A DNA stretch of 47,489 nt, from assembly GCA_938042245.1 (NCBI GenBank), contig CALIRO010000026.1:1-47489 (forward strand). Direction: 5' to 3'. This DNA is from an uncultured Thermoguttaceae bacterium (lineage in GTDB: Bacteria > Planctomycetota > Planctomycetia > Pirellulales > Thermoguttaceae). Both the position numbers and the translations under genes were made by a program. The notes beneath the pieces were generated by a model. The model saw nothing but the letters and a program-made list of their open reading frames with translations. It did not search any database and had not been told where the DNA came from. This document shows positions 1 to 8,128 of this stretch, one piece after another (position 1 is the first letter of the stretch; every line of letters begins with the position of its first letter).

Positions 1-4
1 ATAC

Positions 5-141
5 ATTCCTTTGCCTATTGGTTCTCATTGTTGGACACTATATATTGAGTCTAATGTTGGCAGTGCTACTATATGTTGGGGCTATTGACGGAGGTTCCGG
101 AATAGTGCAAAAATATCTCCTTTGAATTATTCAGAGGTTCC
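5..141 (+). repeat. Direct repeat copy A (about 137 bp)
   Basis: This stretch matches 4897-5035 in the same orientation. By eye I count about 20 substitutions, one 3-base and one 1-base indel, so roughly 85 percent identity. The last 30 bases, ending in the run TTATTCAGAGGTTCC, are identical. It sits 26 bp upstream of the dmeF start. Several differences fall at third positions of one frame, so the repeat may be the relic of a coding sequence, but both copies now carry stops. The family is not recognised. Confidence 0.8.
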
Positions 142-167
142 TAAAAACCATTTGAAAGGTATAAGTT

Positions 168-1091
168 ATGCATCTAACGGAGATTCACCGATGGCAACAT
201 CATCACTATTTCAGCCAAGAGAAAAAATCTGCCGAACGAAGAACACTTTTTGTTGTTCTTTTAACGTTGTCCACCATGTTGGTTGAGATCGTAGCTGGTT
301 GGATTTATAATTCTATGGCACTATTTGCTGATGGATGGCATATGAGTACACATGCAACTGCCCTAAGTGTTTCTTTAATTGCATACATTCTTGCGAGAAA
401 ACATGCGAATGATAAAAGATTTGCTTTTGGTACTTGGAAAATCGAAATATTAGGAGCTTATACAAGCGCCATTCTTTTAGGAATAGTTGGCTTATTCGTT
501 TTAGGAGTATCCATTGAACGGATTTTCAAGCCAATGGAAATCATTTATGACCATGCATTAATGGTGGCGGTAGCCGGTTTCGTAATAAATGTAGTCAGCG
601 CACTAATACTGCAATATGACCCTGAGCAGCATCATCCTAATGACCAAGAGCATCACCATCGCCATGAAAAGGATCTTAATCTACAATCAGCATATCTTCA
701 TGTTATTGCGGATGCTTTAACGTCTATACTTGCCATTTTGGCACTACTCGGAGCGAAATATTATCACTGGAACTGGCTTGACCCATTCGTTGGAATGATT
801 GGTTCCGCTTTTATATTTAGGTGGACCTTTATGCTGATTAAAGATACATCCGGAATTTTGTTAGATAGAGAAATGGACTCGCCTCTCATCAAAGAAATAA
901 CAAAAATAATAGAATCCGATGGTGATAGTAAAATTAGTGATTTGCATTTTTGGAGAGTTGCACAAAACAAATATGCATGCATCATAAGCCTTGTAGCTAA
1001 AAATCCATGTTCAATTGAGGAATATAAAAACAAATTGAGGAATATAGACGAAATCGCTCATCTAACAATAGAAATAAATCATTGCAGATGA
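168..1091 (+). CDS. dmeF: Cation diffusion facilitator, DmeF-type Co/Ni/divalent metal exporter
   Basis: This inner-membrane protein of the CDF family exchanges protons for divalent metal ions to export them; the DmeF branch is known for Co(II) and Ni(II). The 307 residues are full length for the family. The N-terminus has the His-rich start typical of DmeF (HRW-HHH near residues 7-13), followed by about six membrane segments. The TM2 metal site is visible as ADGWHM (D55, H58), and the TM5 site as HVIAD (H178, D182). Between TM4 and TM5 is a His-rich loop (residues 155-166). The soluble C-terminal domain (about 225-307) is short but complete. Codon use is much more AT-rich than in hemE and downstream genes, and the gene lies between a dispersed repeat and a recombinase wreck. 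I therefore infer horizontal transfer. The ATG is preceded only by AAAGGT as a weak ribosome site. The metal specificity is inferred from family resemblance. Confidence 0.85.
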   Translation: MHLTEIHRWQHHHYFSQEKKSAERRTLFVVLLTLSTMLVEIVAGWIYNSMALFADGWHMSTHATALSVSLIAYILARKHANDKRFAFGTWKIEILGAYTSAILLGIVGLFVLGVSIERIFKPMEIIYDHALMVAVAGFVINVVSALILQYDPEQHHPNDQEHHHRHEKDLNLQSAYLHVIADALTSILAILALLGAKYYHWNWLDPFVGMIGSAFIFRWTFMLIKDTSGILLDREMDSPLIKEITKIIESDGDSKISDLHFWRVAQNKYACIISLVAKNPCSIEEYKNKLRNIDEIAHLTIEINHCR

Positions 1092-1208
1092 ATAACACGC
1101 CCCAACTTCCCCTAACACAGCATAAAAGGTTCGTGCCTTACGGCACTTATCCAAATCCTTTGCTAACGCTCAGGACTTCTTTAATGCTAGAAACGTGATG
1201 CGTAGTAA

Positions 1209-1955
1209 ATTTTAAGGATTGAAAAAAACGGCAGACCACGCAAAAAGCCCAAAGTAAAAGATTTGGCGTTGTTGGGTTGTGCTAAATCTGGAGAGTGCGG
1301 TTCCGCCATCACCGCAGAAAAACAAGGAAAAAAGCGGGCTGGAATTTGTCTATTTCCATGGCACCTATAAAAGCAAAATTCAAAAATGCTCGCCGAGGGG
1401 GTTTTTGCGGGAAGAAAAATTAGCCGAGCAGACAAAAGCGCAATGTCAAAAAGTTTCTTTGCCCGATGTTTGGCGAGCTAGATTTTTGGATAAATTGAAA
1501 GAATGGGAAAACGAAGATCGCCAAACATCGGACGTTTTCGCTCAAAATCTCAAAAAGAAAATGGAGGAATCGAAAATAAAAATACGCCGGTTCACTGACG
1601 CGTATCTTGAAGGGAATTTTGAAGTTGTGGAATTTCAGCGAAACAAAAGCGATCCGACGAGCGAAAGGAAAACTTTGGAGGAGAAATTATCGGATTTTGA
1701 GCGAAAAGGCAATCCTTGGCTGGAACTCACTCGAAACGGGATTTTAGAGGCCAACCAAGCGAAAAATCTCGCTTTGCACGAGAATTTTTCCGAGACGCAA
1801 AAATTTCCTAAAAAATCGGCTTGAACCGTCAAATCAGTCAGCAGAAACTCTCGATTGATTTCCAAAAACCTTGTAATTTTCTTGCAAATCTGCCCGCCGA
1901 AGCCCCGAGCGAGGCGACGAATTCAATCTGGTGGATTCAGTCGGAGTTGACGTTC
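1209..1955 (+). pseudogene. Broken serine recombinase (C-terminal half), CPR-like
   Basis: Three reading frames read in succession give one familiar protein tail. Frame one, from 1209 to about 1362, encodes KNGRPRKKPK and then a zinc-ribbon start, SGECGSAITAEKQ. Frame two, from about 1380 to 1812, encodes FLREEKLAEQ, a coiled-coil stretch, KLSDFERKGNPWLEL and GILEANQAKNLAL. Frame three, from about 1812, encodes NRQISQQKLSIDFQKP and ends near NSIWW. These are hallmarks of the zinc-ribbon and coiled-coil part of large serine recombinases common in Candidate Phyla Radiation genomes. The N-terminal catalytic serine domain is absent, so this is a dead fragment. The 181-residue open frame at 1279-1824 is only its middle part. 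Base composition is AT-rich like dmeF. The family call rests on remembered motifs, not on a search. Confidence 0.65.
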
Positions 1956-2099
1956 TGCTGTTACTAGAAGATGCTAGGATGTATGTATATGCATTACGAT
2001 GCCCCCTCGGGAAGCAGCGCAGAGACTACCACCATCTAAGGGAATGATTCTCTTGGGAAGCGTTAGGAAAAAGAAACTTTTGCACACCGGAGGGACTTT

Positions 2100-3161
2100 A
2101 TGCCCACTTCAGCGGCGTGGGATCAAAGCGTGTTTCTGAAAGCGGTCCGAAAAGAGCCGACCCCTTATACCCCCATTTGGCTGATGCGTCAGGCTGGCCG
2201 ATTCCTGCCAGCATATCGGGCCTTACGAGATAAAATCCCTTTTTTGCAGCTCTGCAAGACCCCCAGGTTATGTGCAGAGATTATGGTTCAGACGGTGGAG
2301 CGGCTGAAGGTGGATGCGGCCATTTTGTTTTCCGATCTGCTGGTGCTGTTGGAACCGATGGGATTCCCTGTAGAATACACGGCAGGCGAAGGCCCGGTCT
2401 TTGCCCACCCGATTCGCACCAGCCAAGATGTCGATCGCCTCCGAGAATTGGACTGCTTAGAGCCATTACACTTCGTCCTGGAAGCGGTTCGCTTGACCCG
2501 GGCTGCCTTACCGGAGCATATTCCGCTGATTGGGTTTGCCGGGGCGCCGTTTACCTTGGCCAGTTACTTGGTCGAAGGCCACGGCGGCAGTAATTTTCGG
2601 CACACGAAAAGACTGATGTATTCCGATCCGGGGGCTTGGCGCGCGCTAATGGATCGGCTGGGGCGAGCAGTAGCCCATTTTCTTGTTGCCCAAATTCAAG
2701 CCGGCGTCCAAGCCGTCCAACTATTCGATACCTGGGCAGGCTGCTTAAGTCCTGAGGACTATCGGCAGTATGTGCTCCCGTTTAGCCGGGCGGTCATCCA
2801 AGCAGTCGAACCGGCTGCTCCGCTGGTGCATTTTACCACGGGCAATCCCGCCCTATTGCCCTTGGTGCGGGAAGCCGGCGGACAGGTCATCGGCGTGGAT
2901 TGGCGGGTTCGGCTCGACCAGGCCTGGCGTCAGATCGGCTACGATCGAGCTATTCAAGGAAATCTCGATCCGGCGGTCCTGCTGACCGATCCGCCGTTTA
3001 TCCGTCGTCGAGTCCAGGAGATTCTTCAGCAGGCCGGCGCCCGGCCAGGCCACATCTTCAACCTCGGCCACGGCGTACTGCCAGAAACCCCGGTGGAAAA
3101 CGTCTTAGCCCTCGTCGATGCGGTGCACGAGCTCAGCGCCCGTTCGCTGTCTGGTGACTAA
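2100..3161 (+). CDS. hemE: Uroporphyrinogen III decarboxylase
   Basis: This cytoplasmic haem-pathway enzyme removes four carboxyl groups from uroporphyrinogen III to give coproporphyrinogen III. The 353-residue length is normal. The family signature PIWLMRQAGRFLPAYR lies at about residues 25-40, the substrate-binding Asp is in FSDLL (about 77-81), and GFAGAPFTLASYLVEG lies in the middle. Near the C-terminus is FNLGHGVLPETP, the usual closing motif. The ATG has a strong ribosome site (GGAGGG, about 8 bp upstream). It is GC-rich like the rest of the window, so the boundary with the AT-rich block falls in the 140 bp before it. kbl follows on the same strand. Confidence 0.97.
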   Translation: MPTSAAWDQSVFLKAVRKEPTPYTPIWLMRQAGRFLPAYRALRDKIPFLQLCKTPRLCAEIMVQTVERLKVDAAILFSDLLVLLEPMGFPVEYTAGEGPVFAHPIRTSQDVDRLRELDCLEPLHFVLEAVRLTRAALPEHIPLIGFAGAPFTLASYLVEGHGGSNFRHTKRLMYSDPGAWRALMDRLGRAVAHFLVAQIQAGVQAVQLFDTWAGCLSPEDYRQYVLPFSRAVIQAVEPAAPLVHFTTGNPALLPLVREAGGQVIGVDWRVRLDQAWRQIGYDRAIQGNLDPAVLLTDPPFIRRRVQEILQQAGARPGHIFNLGHGVLPETPVENVLALVDAVHELSARSLSGD

Positions 3162-3362
3162 GTGTTCGGATTCCGTTTTGAGTGTTTGCCGCTTCGCACA
3201 GAGCTGGGAGGCCACCCTCGGAGGCTCTTTTCCCCATCATGCCCATTGAAGAGAACAAAAAGCCTCCTTCTTTTTTTTTCGGCATTCGCGCTCCATAATG
3301 AAGTCGTTAACGGATTTTTGGCGCAGCGGGGCAGAAATTTCAGCGGCAGGAGTGTAAAGGCG

Positions 3363-4547
3363 ATGTTCGAATTGATGCGGGAGCATTTACAGAGGCAGTT
3401 GGCCGAGATTCGATCGGCTGGCCTTTGGAAGCCGGAACGAGTGCTGCGCAGTCCGCAGCGGGCGCATGTGGCGGTGCTGGATCGGCCGGATGTACTGAAC
3501 ATGTGCGCCAATAACTATCTGGGCCTGGCTAACCATCCGGAAGTCATAGCCGCCGCCCATGAGGCATTGGACCGCTGGGGCTACGGCCTGGCCTCGGTCC
3601 GGTTTATCTGCGGCACCCAACAGCTGCATAAGCAGATGGAACAGGCGCTGTCCGAGTTTCTGGGTACCGAAGATACTATCCTTTATTCTTCCTGTTTTGA
3701 TGCGAACACCGGCTTTTTTGAAACGCTTTTTGGTCCGGAAGATGCGATTGTTTCGGACGAGCTGAATCACGCCAGCATCATCGACGGCATTCGCCTGTGC
3801 AAGGCCCAGCGGTTCCGGTATCGCAATAACGACATGGCCGATTTAGAAGCGAAACTCCAAGAGGCCCGCAGCGCCCGGTTTCGGGTGATTGTTACCGACG
3901 GGGTATTTTCGATGGATGGAATTATCGCGAACCTACCGGACATCTGTGAACTGGCCGACCGATACCAGGCTCTGGTCATGGTGGACGATTCGCATGGGGT
4001 GGGCGTGTTAGGAGGCTGGGGCAGAGGAACGCATGAACATCATGATGTCATGGGTCGAGTGGACGTCATCACCGGCACCCTGGGAAAGGCCCTAGGCGGA
4101 GCAAGCGGCGGCTATACAAGCGGACGGCACGAAATCATCCAAATGCTCCGCCAGCGGAGCCGACCCTATCTATTCTCCAACACGGTTCCCCCGCCGATCT
4201 TGGGCGCCGCCCTGAAAGCCTTGGAAATCCTCAGCCGATCTACGGAACTTCGGGACCGATTAGCTGCCAATACCCGGCTGTTCCGGCAGGGCATGGCGGA
4301 GCGCGGCTTCCACATCCTGCCCGGCGAGCATCCGATTGTCCCCATCATGCTGGGCGATGCGGTGTTGGCCAACCGGATGGCCGATGCCTTGCTGGAACGC
4401 GGGGTTTATGTGATCGGATTTTCCTATCCGGTGGTGCCTCAAGGAAAAGCCCGCATCCGCGTTCAGATCTCCGCCGCCCATACGGAAGACGACCTCTATT
4501 TTGCCATGGAGGCTTTCTCGGCCGTCAAAGAAGAACTGGGCATTTAA
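3363..4547 (+). CDS. kbl: Glycine C-acetyltransferase (2-amino-3-ketobutyrate CoA ligase)
   Basis: This PLP enzyme converts 2-amino-3-oxobutyrate plus CoA to glycine and acetyl-CoA, the second step of threonine breakdown. The alpha-oxoamine synthase fold is complete at 394 residues (E. coli Kbl has 398). [13 protein letters not shown] lies near residue 45, [11 protein letters not shown] carries the PLP-contacting Asp and His, and the Schiff-base lysine is K242 in [14 protein letters not shown]. The frame is open back to 3162, but the ATG at 3363 follows CAGGAGTGTAAAGGCG and gives the family's normal N-terminus, so the longer start is rejected. No threonine dehydrogenase gene lies next to it. 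Related enzymes (BioF, HemA, Spt) share the fold, but the N-terminus and length fit Kbl best. Confidence 0.92.
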   Translation: MFELMREHLQRQLAEIRSAGLWKPERVLRSPQRAHVAVLDRPDVLNMCANNYLGLANHPEVIAAAHEALDRWGYGLASVRFICGTQQLHKQMEQALSEFLGTEDTILYSSCFDANTGFFETLFGPEDAIVSDELNHASIIDGIRLCKAQRFRYRNNDMADLEAKLQEARSARFRVIVTDGVFSMDGIIANLPDICELADRYQALVMVDDSHGVGVLGGWGRGTHEHHDVMGRVDVITGTLGKALGGASGGYTSGRHEIIQMLRQRSRPYLFSNTVPPPILGAALKALEILSRSTELRDRLAANTRLFRQGMAERGFHILPGEHPIVPIMLGDAVLANRMADALLERGVYVIGFSYPVVPQGKARIRVQISAAHTEDDLYFAMEAFSAVKEELGI

Positions 4548-4896
4548 ACGGCTTGCCGATAGGGTCATTGCCGGCCAGGCGGCGGTCCGGTCCCCCTCAC
4601 CCTGCCTGCTTCGCAGGCCACCCTCTCCCGCAGCGGGGAGGAACCCTCCTCACCCTGCCGGGGTTGTGTCCGGTCCTCTTCGGTCTAGGGGTCCGACAGG
4701 TCAACCCAGATCTGGAGAAAAGAGAGTTTCAGCATCTACAAAAGTGGTTTGGCTCACTCGGCGGGGCTGGTCTTCTTTCGGATAGTAAGACGCCACCAGA
4801 GGCACTAGCTTCTGCCAGGTGGCCCGCACCGCCAAGGATAGGGGGGAAGCTCTGCAAAATCCTGAACATCACGTGAACTTTATGAATCTTCGATCC
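4548..4896 (+). other. Gap after kbl with small hairpins
   Basis: No convincing gene is seen. It contains a perfect six-base-pair hairpin, GCCTGC-TTC-GCAGGC, at about 4605-4619, followed by CTCTCCCGCAGCGGGGAGG. This resembles dispersed REP-like or terminator-like palindromes, but no T-run follows, so terminator function is uncertain. The DNA becomes AT-rich just before the repeat at 4897. Confidence 0.4.
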
Positions 4897-5035
4897 GTTC
4901 CTTGGCCTATCGGTTTCCATTGCTGGGCATTATATTATATTGAGTCTAATGTTAGTAGCACCACTATATGTTGGAGATGTTGGCAAAGGTTCCGAAATAG
5001 TGAAAAATATCTCCTTTGAATTATTCAGAGGTTCC
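4897..5035 (+). repeat. Direct repeat copy B (about 139 bp)
   Basis: This is the partner of the repeat at 5-141, in the same orientation, roughly 85 percent identical by eye, with an identical 30-base right end. As with copy A, the DNA to its right is AT-rich and unlike the host genes. The two copies bracket dmeF, the recombinase wreck, hemE and kbl. Confidence 0.8.
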
Positions 5036-5369
5036 CTACTCGAGTAACAAGTTCAAAACTCAAAAACATTAAGGAGCCTTTATAATTAAGCAAGATGTAA
5101 ATCCTTTAGATGATTTATAAAAAACGGCACAAAAATTTGAAGAAATTATCGGCGAGCGGGCAAAATGGGAGGGGTTCAAGGGGAAGAAAATTGTTGCCCG
5201 TGAGTCGTAAGCAAAATTGTGGAGCAATGTTGCATCAATCGGTGTCTGGATTTTGCTCCCAGAAAGTTCTGACATCGTCCCGCAGAGACCATGGGGCGCC
5301 GCTATTCCCATTATTCCTGATTTACCGGCCCAGGTCTGGTTTGCTTTGGATGAGCGGGCAGAAGGGGCG
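5036..5369 (+). other. AT-rich remnant and 3' flank, no intact gene
   Basis: From about 5070 to 5210 the DNA is AT-rich. One frame reads DVNPLDDL, a stop, then KTAQKFEEIIGERAKWEG and GKKIVARES before a second stop. It looks like a degraded small gene preceded by AAGGAGCC, but I do not recognise it. From about 5230 onward composition returns to host-like, and this is the 3' flank of the minus-strand gene ending at 5489. Confidence 0.35.
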
Positions 5370-5410
5370 AAAAAAAAGCAGGTCTGGCCGTTTGAGCGGG
5401 CAGACCTGCT
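5370..5410 (-). terminator. Rho-independent terminator of the Cys-rich protein gene
   Basis: A perfect ten-base-pair stem (AGCAGGTCTG at 5378-5387 with CAGACCTGCT at 5401-5410, loop 13 bases) is followed, when read on the minus strand, by a run of eight T residues (5377 down to 5370). It lies 79 bp downstream of the minus-strand gene ending at 5489 and points the right way to end its transcript. Confidence 0.88.
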
Positions 5411-5488
5411 TAGGGATCAAAGGGAGTTAGTGGCTTGGTGCGAACCCACGAGGCTCAGGCGGAGAGGACCCCTGGAGACTCCGCAAGG

Positions 5489-6199
5489 TTAGTAACGAGC
5501 CAGAGATCGGCTGGCTTGAGAGATGCTACGAGGCGGATTCAATTGGGCCTCGGCATCGGGTTTTGGGGCCTTGGGCAAGGGGGCGGGTTCCGCGGCTTTG
5601 GGTGTTGCAGGCGTGGGGGCCGCAGGGGCCGAAGAGCCACAGACATCGCACTGCTCGAGTTCGTGGCAGCCTTTTTTACCAAACAGAGTGTGCAATATCT
5701 TCAAGAGCACTTGGGGGCGGCATTTGACGGTGCCGGGGCAGGCTGCTTCACAGGCCTCTGGTTGGGCCGCCTTGGCCTCACAGGCTGGGGGTTCACAGAC
5801 CTTCGCTTCGCAGATTTTGCAGAGGACTTTTCTGAGCGGTTTTTCCCTGCACGGCGGGCAGGCGGCTTCGGAAGGCTCGCAGGCTTTAGGTTCTGGCACG
5901 GCGCATTTGACTGGTTCACAGGCCGGCACCGCGGCCGCACACGGATCGCATTTCCTTTGGAACAGTTGTTTCAGGCCGGCCAGCAGGTCATGTTTTGGCT
6001 TGCAGGAGACCTCACAGGACACACAAGCCGGTTCACATGCCTTGGGTTCTGGCACGGCACATTTGACCGGCTCCCCGCATGGTTCATAGCAGGGACCACC
6101 TTTTAGACCCCGTAAACCAGGCAGCAGTTCCACCGCCCAGACCTGGTTTGCTAGGGCCATGCTCACTAGGAGCGCTCCAAGTGCCAATTTCGCTTTCAT
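5489..6199 (-). CDS. Secreted cysteine-rich repeat protein, function unknown
   Basis: The 236-residue protein has a clear signal peptide (MKAKLALGALLVSMALA, cleavage near VWA-VE) and 24 cysteines, all in the exported part. VKCAVPEPKACEP occurs twice (starting near residues 44 and 92), and three blocks repeat a pattern of short hydrophobic helix then Cys cluster: LLAGLKQLFQRKCDPC, LRKVLCKIC and LLKILHTLFGKKGC. The last 45 residues are Pro/Ala/Lys-rich. The ATG at 6199 follows AGGAGAGG, so I prefer it over the longer frame open to 6253. Its gene stands alone with its own terminator. Disulfide-stabilised envelope protein, or metal-binding protein, are both possible. I recognise no named family. 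Confidence 0.75.
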   Translation of the reverse strand: MKAKLALGALLVSMALANQVWAVELLPGLRGLKGGPCYEPCGEPVKCAVPEPKACEPACVSCEVSCKPKHDLLAGLKQLFQRKCDPCAAAVPACEPVKCAVPEPKACEPSEAACPPCREKPLRKVLCKICEAKVCEPPACEAKAAQPEACEAACPGTVKCRPQVLLKILHTLFGKKGCHELEQCDVCGSSAPAAPTPATPKAAEPAPLPKAPKPDAEAQLNPPRSISQASRSLARY

Positions 6200-7055
6200 T
6201 GAGCGACCTCTCCTGTAACTGAGAACTGGGCCATCACGAGTTCTTCCCCGCACGCCCTCAGAAGCCGGGCAGAAGGAGCCACTCTTCCGCAGCTGCAGGC
6301 TTCCGCAGGCCTCCGGGGAAAGATCGGACTGACCCGTTCAGACCATCCCTTGCGCCAGGGCCGTCGAGCCGCTCCGTGGCTCGATAAACGCCGATCCGGT
6401 TCTCCTGACGCACCCTTCCAGCGTGCCCGACAAGCACGCGCTTGTGAGCAAAGGGGTCAACTAGGGTATCGGCTTTTGCGGCAAGAGGGCTTGAATGAAC
6501 CGAAGCGATTTTCTGCAAAAGACTTACGGCTTCTGTTAGGCAAATTTTTCCTACGGCGAAAAGTGGGAAAAGTTTAACGATTGTAGGGGTAAGTTTTGCT
6601 CGCATCTCTTTCCTAACCGATAAAGCTTTCCATGCCGCCCCTGTCCCGAGCCACCTTTCTGGGGTTGCATTCCGTGTAGCTCAGGGTACCACCCAAGCCT
6701 GCACCCCTGGTGTCTGGACCGGTACCCCACGGAGCTTGTAGCTCAGGCTCTCCGAAACTTGCGCCGCTGGGACCAGTTGCTTCGCAGCTCCTTCTGAACG
6801 GGCTTTCCTTCGCGGCGGTAAAATCCGGTACCCTCCCAGCGCTGCCAGGTGCGTGGAAGGCCTTTTGGGCCGGTTGGTGGGGAACCTCCAGGAGTCGGGC
6901 TACCCTCGCTGAGGGCTCTAAATCCGTTGAAAAGCTTTTGCTCACCCCCAGCCCTTCTGCTTTTGCGGGGGCCCTGGCTGATCTTCGGGCACAAACCAAG
7001 GTAAACTATTCCGACAAGCGCAACAGCCACAAAACTAGGGAAAAGGAACTTGCTT
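6200..7055. other. Long gap without a convincing gene, several hairpins
   Basis: Neither strand offers a frame with coding character. The minus frame 6258-6605 has an AGGAAAGAG next to its ATG but unconvincing composition. Visible structures include TCGAGCC-loop-GGCTCGA (6364-6384), GCGTGC-loop-GCACGC (about 6421-6438) and an imperfect hairpin near 6327-6345. TGTAGCTCAGG occurs twice (about 6675 and 6737). The right end carries the AAAAGGAA ribosome site of the cupin gene, and the left end must contain the promoter of the Cys-rich gene. I see no known RNA family. Confidence 0.4.
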
Positions 7056-7430
7056 ATGGAGTCGGAAAACCCTACCCCAGTGCGGTATCATCTGGTGGAT
7101 TTTGATCACCTACCAGCGGTCTGTTGTCCCTGTGGGATTTCCCAACGGGCATTGGCCAATCTGGCCGACTACCCAGCTACATTACATCGGACGGAAATTA
7201 CCACGGAAGCTAAGGCCCACTACCATCAGCGTCTGACGGAAACCTATTACATTCTGGAGTGTGAACCCGGAGCACAGATCGAACTGGATGGCCAAAGCGT
7301 TCCTGTAAAACCGGGCATGTGTATTGTGATTCGGCCCGGATGTGTGCATCGGGGCTTGGGGCGGATGAAAATTCTGAACTTCGTCCTGCCGAAGTTTGAT
7401 CCAAGCGACGAATTCCTGGTCGATGGGTAA
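7056..7430 (+). CDS. Small cupin-domain protein
   Basis: A 124-residue single-domain cupin, probably cytoplasmic. Cupin motif 1 is visible as AHYHQRLTETYYIL with the H-x-H pair and the later Glu that normally hold a metal. Motif 2 is PGCVHRG with the fourth metal-binding His. The N-terminal part contains AVCCPCG, a Cys cluster unusual for small cupins. The frame can be opened from a TTG at 7050, but the ATG at 7056 follows AAAAGGAA at good spacing. It stands alone between two large gaps. Such proteins are often sugar isomerases, dioxygenases or sensor domains, and the sequence does not decide between them. Confidence 0.85.
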   Translation: MESENPTPVRYHLVDFDHLPAVCCPCGISQRALANLADYPATLHRTEITTEAKAHYHQRLTETYYILECEPGAQIELDGQSVPVKPGMCIVIRPGCVHRGLGRMKILNFVLPKFDPSDEFLVDG

Positions 7431-8128
7431 AGTGGCTCCAGGCAGTGGGTTGGTCCCGGTGTCGGGTAGGTGGTGGGGCCTGGGCAGCTTCTCTCCGCCC
7501 GGTGGATTGGCCTTTCGGAATGGGAAGGCTTTTGCAGGGATGAGCAGTTTCTGTTTTATTCGGCTGGCAGTCCTCGGAAATACTTCTTGTGGGGCATCTG
7601 GATACCCTATTATGTGGGGGTATTGCTCGGACTTTTCCCACCCACTGGGCTCCTACCCCCCATCCCACCTTTGGCCGAGGCCTTCTGGAAAGCTTCTCGG
7701 ATTCCTGCTGCTGGGAATAATTCTTCGGGAGGGGGTCGAACACAAGGATGTGGACGAACCTTTGGGAATAAATCTCTGGGAACAGTTCAGCCGAATGAAG
7801 AAGCCGCCTGATGGATCCCAGGAAAACCTTTGGGTCTCCCTGGCGTGCAAACGGCAGTCCAGAACAAATAGAAAGCACAAAAACTAAACTAACACAAAAA
7901 CTGGAGTCCTGGTTTCATAGGAATGCCTTGGTCAGCCGTTCGGCTGAAGTTATTCCAACTCTCTTTTCCCCCAAATGGTAAAAAAGGGCCAACCGGGGTA
8001 TACTAAAACAAGAGTGCTGGATAGCAGCCGGCAAAACTATCCGAAGAGCATTCGGATAGGCCGGGAACTTTCGGGCGGATATAATCTGATAGGGTGGTTT
8101 GAAGGTTTTGTTGGAAGGAGTGGTAACG
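7431..8128. other. Gap without a convincing gene
   Basis: Two overlapping plus frames (7396-7887 and 7470-7811) show no family resemblance and poor coding character. One reads a hydrophobic stretch around 7590-7680, but I do not think it is real. The gap holds a partial dispersed repeat at 7901-7953. Its right end holds the GGAAGGAG ribosome site for the gene at 8129. Confidence 0.4.
7901..7953 (+). repeat. Partial REP-like dispersed repeat
   Basis: Starting CTGGAGTCCTGG and ending GTTCGGCTGA, this stretch is closely similar to 16636-16690 in the same orientation, with about ten differences in 54 positions. It corresponds to the right half of the larger palindromic element at 16588-16690. 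Confidence 0.65.

Noticed and set aside
1092..1180. Integron attC-like site downstream of dmeF
   Set aside because: The stretch has CTAACACAGC and a small GTGCC-TTAC-GGCAC hairpin, but no matching GTTRRRY core site or long-range palindrome, and no integrase is in the window.
6258..6605. Minus-strand 115-residue frame upstream of the Cys-rich gene
   Set aside because: A purine-rich stretch sits directly against its ATG, but composition and hydrophobic pattern are not gene-like and no family is recognised.
6675..6746. Possible tRNA (GTAGCTCAGG twice)
   Set aside because: The D-arm-like motif is repeated, but no acceptor, anticodon or T-arm can be folded around either copy.
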